A DNA stretch of 64,000 nucleotides from Codonopsis lanceolata (Eukaryota; Streptophyta; Magnoliopsida; Asterales; Campanulaceae): assembly GCA_013146195.2 (NCBI GenBank), contig CM028384.1, positions 69,911,990-69,975,989 of the forward strand. The letters run 5' to 3'. Each line of letters starts with the position of its first letter. Positions within the stretch are counted from its first letter, which is position 1. Below the pieces are notes generated by a model, which saw only the letters and a list, made by a program, of their open reading frames with translations, had not been told where the DNA came from and made no database searches. This document shows positions 32,805 to 44,860 of the stretch, piece after piece. A program made the position numbers and the translations under genes.

Positions 32805-34159
32805 TGTTGGGTTTTAATCGAAATTAAAAATGTGAAATAACAAAACTTTAATTTCAAAATCATCCTAAGACCTATGCGAATTATATAAATTAGATTTAGA
32901 ATACTTACCCAATTATTGAAACGAGCAATCTTCGATAGAATCACGATCACAATTTACACAACTTCTCTATGGTATCCACACGAATGGATTTAATATGGTT
33001 AATTCAACAATTCTGTGTTAGGCAATTGTTGAATCAAAGTAGAAAACTCTTTGTCAAACGATGAACTAATTCCTAAATTCTCTCTTTACAAATTTATTGT
33101 TTCTCCAAATCCTAAATTCATTTTTTGTTGATCTTTTTGACCATCAAAGACTCCCTATTTAAAGTGATGAGAAAGTGGCGCCTAACCTAGTTCTAGTCTA
33201 ACTAGGACTATGTTTTATTAGTTTATTTTATTTTAGTCCATTAATCCAATTAATGATTCCAAATAAATTTCAATCCAATTCATTCTAAGTTTGTGACTCA
33301 TTAGGTTCCTAAATTACGTTGACAATAATTAATTACTAAATCAAATATATAATTAATTATAAACAATGAACGACATCTAGCAATACATCATTGTTACTCA
33401 AGTAAAATGAATTATTGGTGATTACAAATAACTGATTGTGACCAAAATAGTTCTTTTCTTTTTATCCAAATATTTGATTAAACACAAGGCATGAAATGTG
33501 TCATCCTTGTTATAGTTTAATCTAGATTTCTTGATCTCCGAGTAAACTTATATAATAAACAAATAAACTCAATATTATATATTGATTTATTTGAGCATGA
33601 CCATGCATTTACTTAAGTCTCACTCATCGAGGGGCCCATAAATATTATACTTCTGTTATGTAAGAGGGACAAATTCTATCTACATCGTTCATATCCTTCA
33701 GCATGATCCGTGACATATCAAATATCCGACTTTATAATCACCTTGTTACAAAATAACATTTATCGATATCAAAATATACTACTCATTATCTAGGGTATAT
33801 AACAACTTCAAGTCAAAGGACAATAAATACATTTTTCACTATGAGAATCGCTTATGACACTCACGTAACGATCCATGCATCATTCTCATGCGGGTCAATC
33901 CAGTACGTCGTTACACCTAACAAGCACCCATGTGTAGACTGATATCAACTATATAAGTCTCGACACATACTAGTGTCCGTATATTATTATTGCCCTTATT
34001 TATAATAATACTTGACCAAGCATATTTAAGAATAACATATTTGTTCTAAGGGCTTTATGATGCATTACTATGAATAAACAAACAATACATGATAAATAAA
34101 TACCTCAATAAATAACGATACATAAATAAATAGATTTACCTCTAGGGCATAAACCAACA
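32805..34159 (-). mobile_element. solo LTR of another copia-type element, minus orientation
   Basis: Terminal inverted repeat TGTTGG/CCAACA, 1355 bp, inserted in the pre-integrase region of the older copia. On the minus strand it begins TGTTGGTTTATGCCCTAGAG, a style I associate with Bianca-like copia LTRs (inference). The flanks (GTAGA and TTAAG) do not give a clean 5-bp duplication. Confidence 0.7.
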
Positions 34160-35880
34160 TTAAGTATCGATACCATTCTGCGGCATATGAGGCTGGGTCA
34201 AATGAGTGAAAGGGGGATGCACAAACTTCATAAACGAAAGTTGTTGAAGGGTGTGAAATCTTGTAAGCTTGATTTTTGCAAGTATTATGTTTTTGGAAAG
34301 CAACATAAGGTGTAGTTCAAGGCGGCTAAACACACAACAAAGGGCATTCTTGATTATATTCACTCTGATGTATAGGGACCAGCTAGGACAACATCACGTG
34401 ATGGATACTTGTATTATATCACCTTAATCACGTGATGGATACTTGTATTATATCACCTTCATTGATGATTTTTCGAAGAAGGTTTGGGTTTACTTCATGA
34501 AGCATAAGAATGAAGCTTTTGGGAAATTCAAGGTGTGGAAGACTCAAGTGAAAAACCAAATGGGCAGAAAAATCAAGTGTACGAGGAGTGATAATGGTAC
34601 TAAGTACACAGATGGCATTTTCAGAAATTTTGTACGGAGCATGGGATCAAGAGACACTACACGATTCGCAGGACACCACAATAAAATAGTGTGGCAGAAC
34701 AGGTGAACATGTCTATTTATTGATAAGGCTAGGTGTCTACGATTGAATGCGGGTTTGACAAAGAATTTATAGGTTGATGCGGTTAGTATGGCATGTTTCT
34801 TGGTTAGCAGATCACCGAGGGTATCTCTAGACTACAAGGTGCTAGAAGAAACATGGATAGGTAATGGGGTAAGTTTCACCGACATATGGGGGTTTGGGTG
34901 TCCATCTAATTATGCACACATTCTGGCTAAAGAGAGAATATCAAAGCTTGACCTTAAGTTTAAGGAATTTATCTTTTTCGGGTATCAAAAGGAGTGAAAG
35001 GGTATAGACTTTGGGATCCCAAATCAAGCAAGGTGGTGCTTTGTAGGGATGTAGTCTTAAATGGGAAGGCTATGTTACAGAGTACTCAACATGAAGACAA
35101 TGAGAAACAAGTGCCAGAAAACGAAACAAGACCAGATAGTACACTGTTGGCGAATCACTTTAATCTATCTACCTCAGATTCCCCAAAGACTACTGAAGAA
35201 ATTCGAAAGATGTCAAGTGTTCCCTATGAAAGTGTAGTAGGATGTCTTATGTATGTTATGGTTTGCACAAGACCGATTTGGAGCAAAGCTATTAGTGTGG
35301 TGAGCAAGTATATGGAAAATCCGGGAAAACAACATTGGGAAGCGATGAAGTGGATTTTCAAATACTTGAAAGACAATACAATGAGAAACAAGTGCCAGAA
35401 AACGAAACAAGACCAGATAGTACACTGTTGGCGAATCACTTTAATCTATCTACCTCAGATTCCCCAAAGACTACTGAAGAAATTCGAAAGATGTCAAGTG
35501 TTCCCTATGAAAGTGTAGTAGGATGTCTTATGTATGTTATGGTTTGCACAAGACCAGATTTGGAGCAGGCTATTAGTGTGGTGAGCAAGTATATGGAAAA
35601 TCCGGGAAAACAACATTGGGAAGCGATGAAGTGGATTTTCAAATACTTGAAAGACAATATGGATTATGACATTATGTTTGAGAAGTAGAGTGTGGAGTCT
35701 TCGATTGTTGGATACAATGATTCGGATTATACATGTGACTTGGATCGTAGGAGATCTACCATGGGTCATGTGTTTACTGTTGCGGGTGGACCCATTTGTT
35801 GGAGAGCTATGATTTAGGCGATTATTGCATTGTCTACGACCGAGGCAGAGTATATGATAGCTGTTAAAGTTGCAAAGTGG
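34160..35880 (+). pseudogene. copia integrase and RNase H remnants
   Basis: Continues the pre-integrase zinc region (HMRLG...KLDFCKYYVFGKQHK), then the integrase core (YYITFIDDFSKKVWVYFMKH, RSDNGTKYTDGIF), then the post-integrase WDPKSSKVVLCRDVVLNG. It then jumps, with most of reverse transcriptase missing, to MSSVPYESVVGCLMYVMVCT and RNase H (SDYTCDLDRRRSTMGHVF, ALSTTEAEYM). There is a stop near 34374, a frame change near 34710, a TAG at 35686-35688, a stop near 35816, and a 34-bp tandem duplication at 34393-34460. Dead. Confidence 0.87.
35101..35661 (+). repeat. 281-bp tandem duplication within copia RNase H region
   Basis: TGAGAAACAAGTGCCAGAAA starts at 35101 and again at 35382; the two copies are almost identical (CCGATTTGGAGCAAAGC against CCAGATTTGGAGCAGGC). 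The junction shares GACAAT with the copy start. The second copy runs on into RNase H (NMDYDIMFEK), so the first is the extra one or carries the later changes. Confidence 0.92.
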
Positions 35881-35886
35881 TATGTC

Positions 35887-36238
35887 GCATCCAAACAAGC
35901 ACTGTGAGCGCATCACAAAGGACGAAGACAGAAGAAGTCTCTGCTGACAATGCGGCTGCATTCAGGAGTTGAATGCAACCGCATCTAAGACATTGTGGTC
36001 GCATTGAATAAAACGATGCAGCCACATCGGTGTGACAATTCTGATTTCGGGTTTCCTTGTTTAGACAGGTTTATGGTTTGGTATTGTATCCCTATATAAT
36101 TGTAACCCCTAGAATGTGTTTATGGTTGGCATAATAAAATTTCCACAGTCTGTTGGCCCTAATATCTCTCTGTATTCTCTTTGATTGATATTGGATTACT
36201 CTCTTAATTATTTGCAAAGTCTTTCGCTGTGCACAACA
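35887..36238 (+). repeat. 3' LTR (5' part missing)
   Basis: Matches the 5' LTR from CATCCAAA through AGCGCATCAC and again over the last 90 bp (TATTCTCTTTGATTGAT to CACAACA). Contains CCTATATAATTG, a TATA-like box, at about 36091, and AATAAAA near 36133. Confidence 0.82.
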
Positions 36239-36506
36239 ATATACAAGTAAAATATATCTATATATGCCAATATATGGTAACAATTTCACCGGTAAACAAT
36301 TATAACTTCATTACAAAGAATAAACCTTACAATTAGTGGGAAAAAAAAACGAAAAACTCTTTATGAAGTAACTTCAAACCGATGTGATCACATCTCGTAT
36401 TACATCCAGTATTGCAGGAACTTCGAGTGCCTTGCTAGACTTCAACAAAATTGTCTCTACACTGAACTGATCTTGTGTTTCTCTCTAAGTTCCATGTATT
36501 CTCTAA

Positions 36507-37187
36507 GAGCATCCTCATTATATACAAAAACCATCTTATGAACCATCTTCTTATTAAGAAGAGAGAAGAATACAATGAGAGATCTCTTCTTATATTTGTC
36601 ATGTAGGAGAGAGAGAGAGTTTTATCTTCTTATTTAAAAAGAAAAAATTGGGTTAAGAAGAATGGGGGGAGAGAGGGGCGGTGTGGTGCACCGTTGGCCC
36701 AAAGCTGGCGCATGCACCACACGCGCGGGGATGGGGGCATGGGAAGAGTTCGGTGTGGGCCCAACACCTGATTTTGTGGTTTTGATTTGTATTTCTTTTT
36801 TAAAAAAAATCATACCATTCCTTTGTGTTTTATAAATTCAACTTTATTTATGTTTTAATCTTTATTTATTATTTAAATTATAAATTATATAATTTATGAA
36901 TAATTTATTATTTATAAATTCATTAACTTCTTTATTTATAAATTAATTTATATAGACAAAATATTTAAATATGAAATATATTAAATAAATTTATTCGTTT
37001 GGAAAGTATAAAAATAAGATTGAAGTGTAAAGTTAATGAGGTGACAGTGAGACTCAGCTAAAAAGATGTTAAAATGATTATACAATAGGAAATTATATTC
37101 TTAATTGAATAAGGAGAGAAAAGTGTGTAGGTGACAGTGAGACCCAACTAAGAAGATGGCTAAAAAGATTATACAATGTGGATGCTC
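36507..37187. mobile_element. Tourist-like MITE (PIF/Harbinger type), 681 bp
   Basis: Ends GAGCATCCTCATTATATA and, inverted, GAGCATCCACATTGTATA, with TAA on both sides (36504-36506, 37188-37190), the target duplication of this superfamily. The right subterminal stretch GGTGACAGTGAGAC...GATTATACAAT occurs twice, at about 37040 and 37131. A GC-rich island (36660-36760) sits in the middle. No transposase. Confidence 0.85.
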
Positions 37188-37190
37188 TAA

Positions 37191-38542
37191 ATGTTCTACT
37201 TAGTTGCCTCGAGAGTCCGTCCTTGATCCATTTATGCAGCCTCCAAAATTTCCTATAAAACTTACCAACCAACAAAGAGATATCGACAAAACTCTCGGCA
37301 TCAATTGGTCTACGGAAATGAAATCAATTCTGCGAAATCCATAACTAGTAAAGAGATTTCACAGAAATAGATGATAAAATGATTTTTTTAAAAACGTTTG
37401 GTAACATAAGGAATGTGATTATTGTGTGGTACAGATATTTAAAAAAACAAAATAACTTGAAATGTAATGATTAGATTAAGGATATTAACAACATTACCCC
37501 AAAGTTGACAAATATTTGGTAATTGCTTTCATGAAAAAAAAATTAGACATATTACTACTCCACAAAAAATTAGACGATGTTATTTCTACTACATGTTTTG
37601 ATTATCCACGATACACTAATTATTGCATTAAATAATTACATGTGTTGACAAATATACCCCTTAATTACTTGTAAATATTAAGTTGACTAATACTTACTTT
37701 TTCTAATTATATTATAATATTATTTTTAGTTCAAAACATCAATGAAATTATTATATTTTTTTCACTTTTTTAAATGCTTAATCAAATAAGTTTATGACTG
37801 AAGTTATTAAACAAATACAATTAATATCATAAGGACAATTTTTATTTACCTAATTTTGAGAAAATGTGGTCTTTGCTTATTGAAATGAATAATTAAAAGT
37901 GAGATTTAAAGGGTATACTTGTAAAATATTTATCCATCAGTAGTCATAAAATGAAATAATATCATAAAATCTTAAAACCTTCTGTCTACCTTGACATTTT
38001 AATACTTGAATTGATTAAAACCAATATTCATTATAATATCTACTATATTGCTCTTATTGAATTGGTTTTTAAAAATAATAATTTTTGACTTAGATTAAAT
38101 TATTTTATTGTGATAATTAATAAATAAATAATTTTTTTTAAAAAGACTTGGTACGTAGACAAATGCTTTAATTATAATATATCTATGATAATGGAATATG
38201 AGGCACAAGTTATAAACGAAATTGATTAACTTATTTATTAAAAAAGTAACTACCTTGTTTGTGGAGAATTAAAAAGAAATTTGAAAATAAAACATATACT
38301 CCACTATAAATGTCAAGTATGTAAAGGGTAATTCTATCCAAATACTTAAATATTTAATGCAATAGGAAATAACGTAATGGATAAACAAAAAACGTACCGG
38401 AAACAGCTCATCCCAATTTCAAATTATCCAACATACAAGAAAAAAAAAACATTGAAATAAAATTATAAAACCAAGGTAATTTTATTAAGAAAGTAGTTCA
38501 AATAAAAATAACTTAAACATTTGAAACAATTCAAAAAAAGTA
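37191..38542. other. AT-rich intergenic, no gene recognised
   Basis: Very AT-rich with no open frame of interest and no clear repeat structure. Confidence 0.5.
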
Positions 38543-38797
38543 CTTCATCTGTTTTCAAATTATCTACATTTTCTGTTTCGTCTGTTCTTAAATAATTCTT
38601 ATATTTCAAAACTTTTCCTTTTAAGAAAATATTTTTACCACTTTACACTTACTTTTTCTACCTACTTTAATTATGATCACATACTCAAGGACATTAAAAT
38701 AAACCACATATTTTACTAATATTTATAATACAGTCAATTATTTTTTCTTAAACGATGTGCCAAATCAAAATAGGTAGTATTTTGAAAACAGAGGGAG
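38543..38797. mobile_element. Stowaway-like MITE (diverged)
   Basis: 255 bp, flanked by TA (38541-38542, 38798-38799), ending GAACAG...GAGGGAG in the manner of the intact copies. Inside it matches the copies at 48347, 48956 and 62089, for example TTTTACCACTTT, CTACTTTAATTATG and TTCTTAAACG. Confidence 0.8.
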
Positions 38798-39713
38798 TAC
38801 TTGTTACACGATTACAATTTATCTAAAAAAATTATTATTTTATTCTCCTATATTACAACGACGACTAGGCAGGGTAAAAAGGAACTGTCGTAAAATAGTT
38901 TAGACCAAATGAGATTTTAAATATAAAACAAATACTTGACTTAGTAGGAAGATATAATTGTCATTTTATATGGATTCCAAATATTAGTAATCAATTCCAA
39001 AATTTTAGTAATTCATTTCTATTACAAATATGATTTCGGCAAATGCTATCAATTAATTATATGGAATCAATTTTTCTAGATATGACAGCTCATGACAATT
39101 GTTCTTAGTGTTTTTCTGATTGACCCGAATTTTATTTTCGCAAATGTGTATGAAGAAAGTAATGTAGCATGCACCTTTGTGTTTAACCCACCCGAGGATT
39201 AAGCAAATTTTGGTATCAACCAAATCTTTTTGGACGTTGAATGCACCCTAAATGACGGAGCCATTCAATTATAGCAGGTCTATTGACTGTTACAACTTAC
39301 ATACACAGAGCCATGATCTCCTTCAGACGTTATCCTGGTTGGCCTATAAATATACCAAAACGTTAAAGATTTTGGCTCATGGTTAACACATTTTTTCCAT
39401 AGGAGTAGGAGATCAGTTCTATCCCTTACTATATTCTAAGACGGAGAGCAATGTTCTTTAACGGCCACAATATATACGCATAGGTTGGTTTCATGAGTTT
39501 CTCTTCATTAGGTACAGTATGTAGATTCTCACGTCCAACAATGGCAACATAAATCTTCATGATATATATGTACTTTCAGACTTGGTAGCTTTCAAATTTC
39601 TTACTTACAGTTTTGTTTGGAGAAATACAAATAATATACATCCGATACGATAATGAATGAATAAATGAATATGTCTGACTGGAGCCTCTTTTACTGGCTT
39701 TCCAGCAGAGTAG

Positions 39714-39736
39714 CCGTTTCACGTGGTGCTTTTGTT
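39714..39736 (-). promoter_or_regulatory. conserved SSL 3' block with CACGTG
   Basis: Minus-strand ACAAAAGCACCACGTGAAAC, 50 bp after the stop codon of SSL copy 2, shared with copy 1 (31992-32014). The surrounding 3' flank has otherwise diverged. Confidence 0.45.
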
Positions 39737-39785
39737 AATCAAGCATTTCTTGATCTTAGAGTAGGAAAAGAATATTAGAGGACAA

Positions 39786-40980
39786 TCAAGTTCTTCGGTA
39801 GACTCCAACATTGGCTCCCATAAGCGACCCTAGATAGATGGTGTCCCTGTATTGTTGAACTTCTGCAAGAAATGGAGCCTGAAACTGTGGGCTGAAAGTC
39901 AATGTTTCTAGGATAGTGCCAGTGCCATTAATCCTAATACCAAGGAGCTGGCCAGTTGGACTCGTCACGGCCACCCAAAAGTCTCCGGACTCTGTCCTCC
40001 TGATGTTATCGGGAATTCCGGTCGTGATTTGCAATAAAACCTCTGCAGTGTTTGCTTTGGGACCTCTTAGCCAGTACTTGACAATACTCGAAGCAACAAA
40101 TTCAGTTATAAGGAGGAACGAACGATCTTTACTAATAGCCAGTCCAGCTGCTCCAGGAATGCTGCTTAGTAAAACCGATACCCTTCTCGTCCTTCTATCA
40201 TATTTAAGCAAGCGTCCAGTTGAATCGCGAGTGGAAAGTATCAAGGGAACATTGCTGTGTAGAAGGAAGAGAAAATTGTAAGCACAAACGTACATGTTGC
40301 AAAACTAAAAAGATTAAGGTAAAACGATATGGGTGAGTTGTGCGTACTCAATTCCGGCTGTAGAACTTGCATCAGTGAAGTAAACATTTCCGGTGGATTG
40401 GTCAACGTCGAGACCAACAGTGAATTCAAATGGGATTCCATCTGCACTTGAGGCAAGTTGGGTAGCACGACCTCCATTACGTCCAACGACAAACAATCCT
40501 AAAGTGGCATCAGCTATGTAGAGTTGTCTGGTGCGATGGAAGAAAGCCAAAGTTAAGGGCCTGCCGCAGGTGGATAACAAGTTGAGGGTTTTAACGCCAT
40601 CACACAGCGCTCTCGTCCTGAAACAAATAAATCAATGTTAATTTGTTATTGATAATTAAATATGAATAAATATTTAGTGAACTGAAGCGGCCATAAAAAT
40701 ACATAAAAGAAGGTTTAAATCATATTGAGTGAGATATATAGTTAGCGAGTTACCTATTTGGGGAGGTGTAGGCAAAGTTGACAAATCTATTTCTTGAATT
40801 TTGGTACATAAGAATTCGACCGTCCATGACACCGGTGTAAGGTCCCCTGCCTAAGGAGTCAAAGGCAAAGTTATGAGGACCGAGTGATGGGACGGGCAGA
40901 TTTTGAATCGAGGGAAGATCGGATAAAACTGAAGAAAAGAATAATGAAGGGATGAAGAAGAAGAAGAAAACCGAAAGCAT
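39786..40980 (-). CDS. strictosidine-synthase-like protein (SSL copy 2, intact)
   Basis: Three exons on the minus strand: 40980-40754, 40617-40348 and 40254-39786, with GT-AG introns in phase 2. They total 966 bp, giving 321 residues, close to the family's 320-350. An N-terminal hydrophobic stretch (MLSVFFFFFIPSLFFSSVLS) is a signal peptide. The body matches the six-bladed beta-propeller of strictosidine synthases: FAFDSLGRGPYTGVMDGRI near 35-55, the disulfide pair equivalents Cys81 and Cys93 (STCGRP), GLFVVGRNGGRATQLA, TVGLDVDQSTGNVYFTDASS and STGRLLKYD near 185. True strictosidine synthases couple tryptamine to secologanin; most SSL proteins in plants without these alkaloids do not, and their substrates are unclear. 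By eye the catalytic Glu of the alkaloid enzymes falls at Ala296, beside Glu297, so alkaloid condensation is unlikely. Likely secretory or vacuolar. TATA box at 41119-41131. Sister copies are at 30806 and 63504. Confidence 0.93.
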
Positions 40981-41118
40981 TTTGTTGATAAGAAGTTTGA
41001 AGCTGGTGATTCGTTATATTATGTTTTACTGACTGTATTAGTATGGCTATACTATAAATATATGATGATGATGGAGAGTTGTTGTATACTTGTATATGAA
41101 TATGAACTGGTTAAAGCA

Positions 41119-41131
41119 ATGTATTTATAGG
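41119..41131 (-). promoter_or_regulatory. TATA box of SSL copy 2
   Basis: Minus-strand CCCTATAAATACAT about 140 bp before the ATG. It is the same box as in the sister copies, though those stand closer to their ATG. Further up, GACTGTGTCACACAG (about 41680-41700, minus strand) corresponds to GACTGTGTCACATTC before copy 1. Confidence 0.6.
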
Positions 41132-41719
41132 GAAACTATTGAGGATAATGAGTTAGTCAGAAAGGGTCAAGTGTCTGGAAAAGTCAGAAGGGTTTTGCAA
41201 TAATGGAATGGCTCAATCATAAGTTGGGCAAAGGACGCATTCAATAGCCTAAGTTAAGAGGAGAGATTACCCAGTCAGACATCTACTCTACCACTCGTAC
41301 GAACAGATCGAGTCTATTACAAGCCGAAAGTTAAGTTAATCCACCACTGGTTCCATGTGGCCCAGCCTCCATACCGTAATACCGTACGGCTGAGTTAATG
41401 ACTCGGTCACGGCGGCTACATTAAAAAGGACAACTAACTAACTGTACGTTTCTATTCAAAAAATGAATACAAGAAAACAAAAATTTAGATGAGACGATCG
41501 TATGAATATTTTTTGTAAGATAGATTTTTTTTATTCGACCTACAGTGTATTTATAGGTTAAATTATGAGATACTGAGGCTCCATCTTATGATATCCACAA
41601 AACTGTCTTACAGAAGACCTAATTATAACCAAACACCGCCAAACATTCTTGGGAAAATTCCGGTCAACTTCTTTGCTAATAGACTGTGTGACACAGTCAT
41701 ATCCCAAATCCAACATATA

Positions 41720-42972
41720 TATACATGTATGATTTGCTTATGATTATATGACTCTCACACTCTCTCTCGCTCTAACTCTCTCTCTCTATTATTGTGAGTT
41801 AGAATATGACCAAGTTGAATTGACATGATAAAAGTTATTCTAGTGATTTTAATTTTTCCTTTTTTTTTGTTGATATTTTTCCAAAACCAAGTCCCAATTT
41901 TATAAGAGTACAAAGTTTATTATTGATTTTTTTTTCAATTTCAAAATTATAAAACACGTCATTTGCATCACTTTATGACTTTCTATCTAGAAAAGCTCAC
42001 CTCCAGATTTTCAATTATAATTTGTTTTTTTAATTTGATCAAATTTTGACTTGGGACTCACTAATTTGATAAGTTGTTGCCTGGTTCTTCAAAAAAAATT
42101 TTTTGGATCAACTAGGCTAGTCATTTGAACATCAGTTATGTGAGTTTATGAATCGTGAATTAAGAGGTTTTCTCCAAAAAAATTGAACTTCAATTTTGTT
42201 AATTTATGTACGTTTTTTTTTTCTCTTCACTTGTTACTTGACCAATTTAACAAGCCCCCTTTTATTGGAGATTTATTAAAAGGTTTTATTCTTATGTTTG
42301 AATTTTTCGTTTGGAGTTTATGTTGAAAAAGTCTCAAATTTTGATAAGAAAAGGATTGTCTCATAATAATTAAGATTTGAGATCCTAGTTGTAAAAAGAA
42401 ACTAGCCATGAGGATCATAAACCTTATGGATGGTGGATTTCATTATTGACATAGATTAAGGGTCTTAATCCCAATTAGCGTAGGTTTTTTTCTTAAATCT
42501 TATATGAATATGTGATGAGACGTCAATTAGTGACAAACAGAGAGAGTCATACATTAATAGAGAAGAGATACAATGGACGACGAACACATTTAATGATCAA
42601 GGGTCTCGAGGTCTTGGCATTGAACTTTGTGAGATAGTTTAAATCCTAGTAACTCTTTTTCTGGGACGGTGAGTATGCAAAAAACTCTATACGTAAAATC
42701 TTCATATCTTCCAACATTTATAATAAATTTGTTGCTTGCCTTAGAGTGAATTTATCAAGTAATATTTGTGTCCCCTTTTGTTTGATTGATTGCATTATAT
42801 TTGCTAGCTAGTTAGTTTCCTGCCAATATTTTTTCAAGTACTTGATACTATTATCTTATATCAATCCGCTTCCGGATTGAAAATTGAAACTTAAAATTAT
42901 TAATTCAAGAATATCTTCATTTTTATAACAGTTTCAATTTCTGAGTTAGTTTTATTTATTTATTATTAGGCT
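41720..42972. other. AT-rich intergenic
   Basis: A CT-repeat at about 41757-41790, otherwise no feature. The 39 bp at 42899-42937 recur at 45231-45269 on the far side of the next element. Confidence 0.5.
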
Positions 42973-43916
42973 TAAATCGTAATTTGGTCACTCTACTTTG
43001 TTGAATTACTCATTAAGCTCACGCTACTATTTTTTTTTCACACTTTAATCAATAAACTTCATCATGACATTCAATAAGGTCACTCATGTCCTTTCCATCA
43101 GTTATGTTGGACGGAAATATCATAAATGACCAAAATTCTCTTACTAATGTAAGGGATTTTATTTTCAAATGTTGATAGTGAGGGTTCAAACTAAAAGAAT
43201 AAAATTAAACCTTAAGTTACATGTTCAGTTGCAACGAAAACTAAACGCACGAGAGAATCTCATTAAAGAGCTCTGCCGGTGAAAAGGGATCGACGACAAT
43301 GATGAATCAACCAAAGGTGGCAGAGCAGATGTAGAGGAGAAGGAAGGATGTGAGAGAAATGACAGACAAAAAGGTGGAGGAAATATGTTGTTGTCGGGGA
43401 GACAAACAAGATCTAGGGAAGGATGAGAGAGTAACGCCGATGAGGAGATTGGAGGGAGAGGACGTGGCGGAGATGACAGGCAGGGTTTTGGGGGAGAGGA
43501 ATGGGGGATAAGAGAAACAAAGTTCACAAATTTCCTAAATATCCTTATGATTTGTTGGCGGTGGAGGAGTAGATAAAGTGGGGAAGCAGGAGGATGAGGA
43601 GGAGGATAGAGCAATGGCAGACGCGGCAACGCAGTTGCGATTCTTGGCAGCGGCAATGGAAGCTAGGTCCAGAGAAGGGGATCAAAAGTAATTATCCTTA
43701 TAATTAGTTTGGTATAATTGCCGAGTGTGTTGGAGTCGGAACTCCAGTCTATCTTGCCACCGTCCTTTATTAATACCTAATCGATGTTGTACTTGAATTG
43801 GGCAGAAACGCGGGGATGGAGATGACTAAAATTTTACCCCAACCATACAACTGGTTTTGAGGAACGACAAAGAATTGATCATGTGGTCATCAATTTAGTA
43901 TGTTTTGTGTCCTACC

Positions 43917-44575
43917 CCCATCACCCGGGGTATAATTTGGTCTTCACGAGGACGTCAAAGATTTAAGTGAGGGAGATTGTAATACCCCATCTCACATCGG
44001 GTAGGTGTGAGAATTGTGTTCGATTTGTAAGGTGGTCACACACGACCTCTAGGCATCAACATTATCCATGAACTTTTGGGTTGGCTTGTGGTATGCCTGA
44101 TGACCCAAGTCGTTGCGTGCTCACTGGGCTAGTGTGTGGGCTACACGTAGCGGACCGGGCCTTCAATTCGGGCTCGGGTTGTTATAGATGGTAAGAGAGC
44201 GGGTCCCGACTATAAATGTGGGAACAAAGTGCTATACGGGCCAAAGTGCTACACCGCAGAAGGTGGAAGCCACCTCTTGATCCCCGTACGAGCCACCTCT
44301 TAAATCCCGCATTGTCCGGGGTACGATTTGACGTTGACGAGGACGTCAAGAATTTAAGTGGGAGAGATTGTAATACCTCCATCCCACATCGGGTAAGTGT
44401 GAGAATTGTGTGCAATTTATGAGGTGACCATAATTTCCTACCGGATACCAACATCATCTATGGACTTTTGAGTCGACTTGTAGTAGGTCTGATGATGCAA
44501 GGTGATGCGTGCTCAGTGGGTTAGCGTGTAGGCTACATGTAACGGACCGGGTTGTCGGGCTCAGGGCGTTACATT
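43917..44575 (+). repeat. two gypsy-type 3' tails with LTR starts in tandem
   Basis: GACGAGGACGTCAA(A/G)(G/A)ATTTAAGTG, a purine tract and TTGTAATAC(C)CC..CCCACATCGGG occur at about 43950 and again at about 44337, with similar sequence following each (GTGTGAGAATTGTGT, GTGCGTGCTCA(C/G)TGGG, GCGGACCGGG or ACGGACCGGG). The coding part reads DEDVK(D/N)LS, as at the C-terminus of some gypsy polyproteins, followed by a polypurine tract and TG of an LTR. Assignment to gypsy is likely but from memory. The spacing is about 388 bp. Confidence 0.55.
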
Positions 44576-44588
44576 TTGGGTGCTACAG

Positions 44589-44860
44589 ATTGCAAATTTT
44601 ATTTTGTACATGGATTGAAGGTTTGTGCTTTGTAGTAGTTCTTGTAAATTAGGGTTTCAATTAATTGTGCATATCACTCCCAAATCTAACCAGAAAAATA
44701 GTTTAGAGAAACGGACGTGCTATAGATTGCAAATTTTATTTTCTACATGGATTGAAGGTTTGTACTTTGTAGTAGTTCTTGTAAATTAGGGTTTCAATTA
44801 ATTGTGTATATCACTCCCAAATCTAACCAGAAAAATAGTTTATAGAAACGGATGGACTGT
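44589..44860 (+). repeat. 137-bp tandem duplication
   Basis: ATTGCAAATTTTATTTT starts at 44589 and 44726; the copies include GGATTGAAGGTTTGT, GTAGTAGTTCTTGTAAATTA and AACCAGAAAAATAGTTTA with few differences. It contains no gene. Confidence 0.9.

Larger units (their letters stand above)
32332..36238 (+). mobile_element. internally deleted Ty1/copia element with target duplication
   Basis: The 5' end TGTTGTG and 3' end CACAACA are perfect inverted repeats, and ATATA flanks both sides (32327-32331, 36239-36243). The element lacks gag, protease and most of reverse transcriptase. It keeps the pre-integrase region (before and after a solo LTR insertion at 32805-34159), part of the integrase, and RNase H with a 281-bp tandem duplication. 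The deletion before the 3' LTR removed the end of RNase H, the polypurine tract and the LTR start. The pre-integrase and integrase motifs look Tork/TNT1-like. Confidence 0.88.

Noticed and set aside
43225..43656. 143-codon minus-strand frame rich in Pro, Ser and Leu
   Set aside because: Low-complexity purine-rich sequence inside an inverted-repeat element; no domain, no codon evidence.
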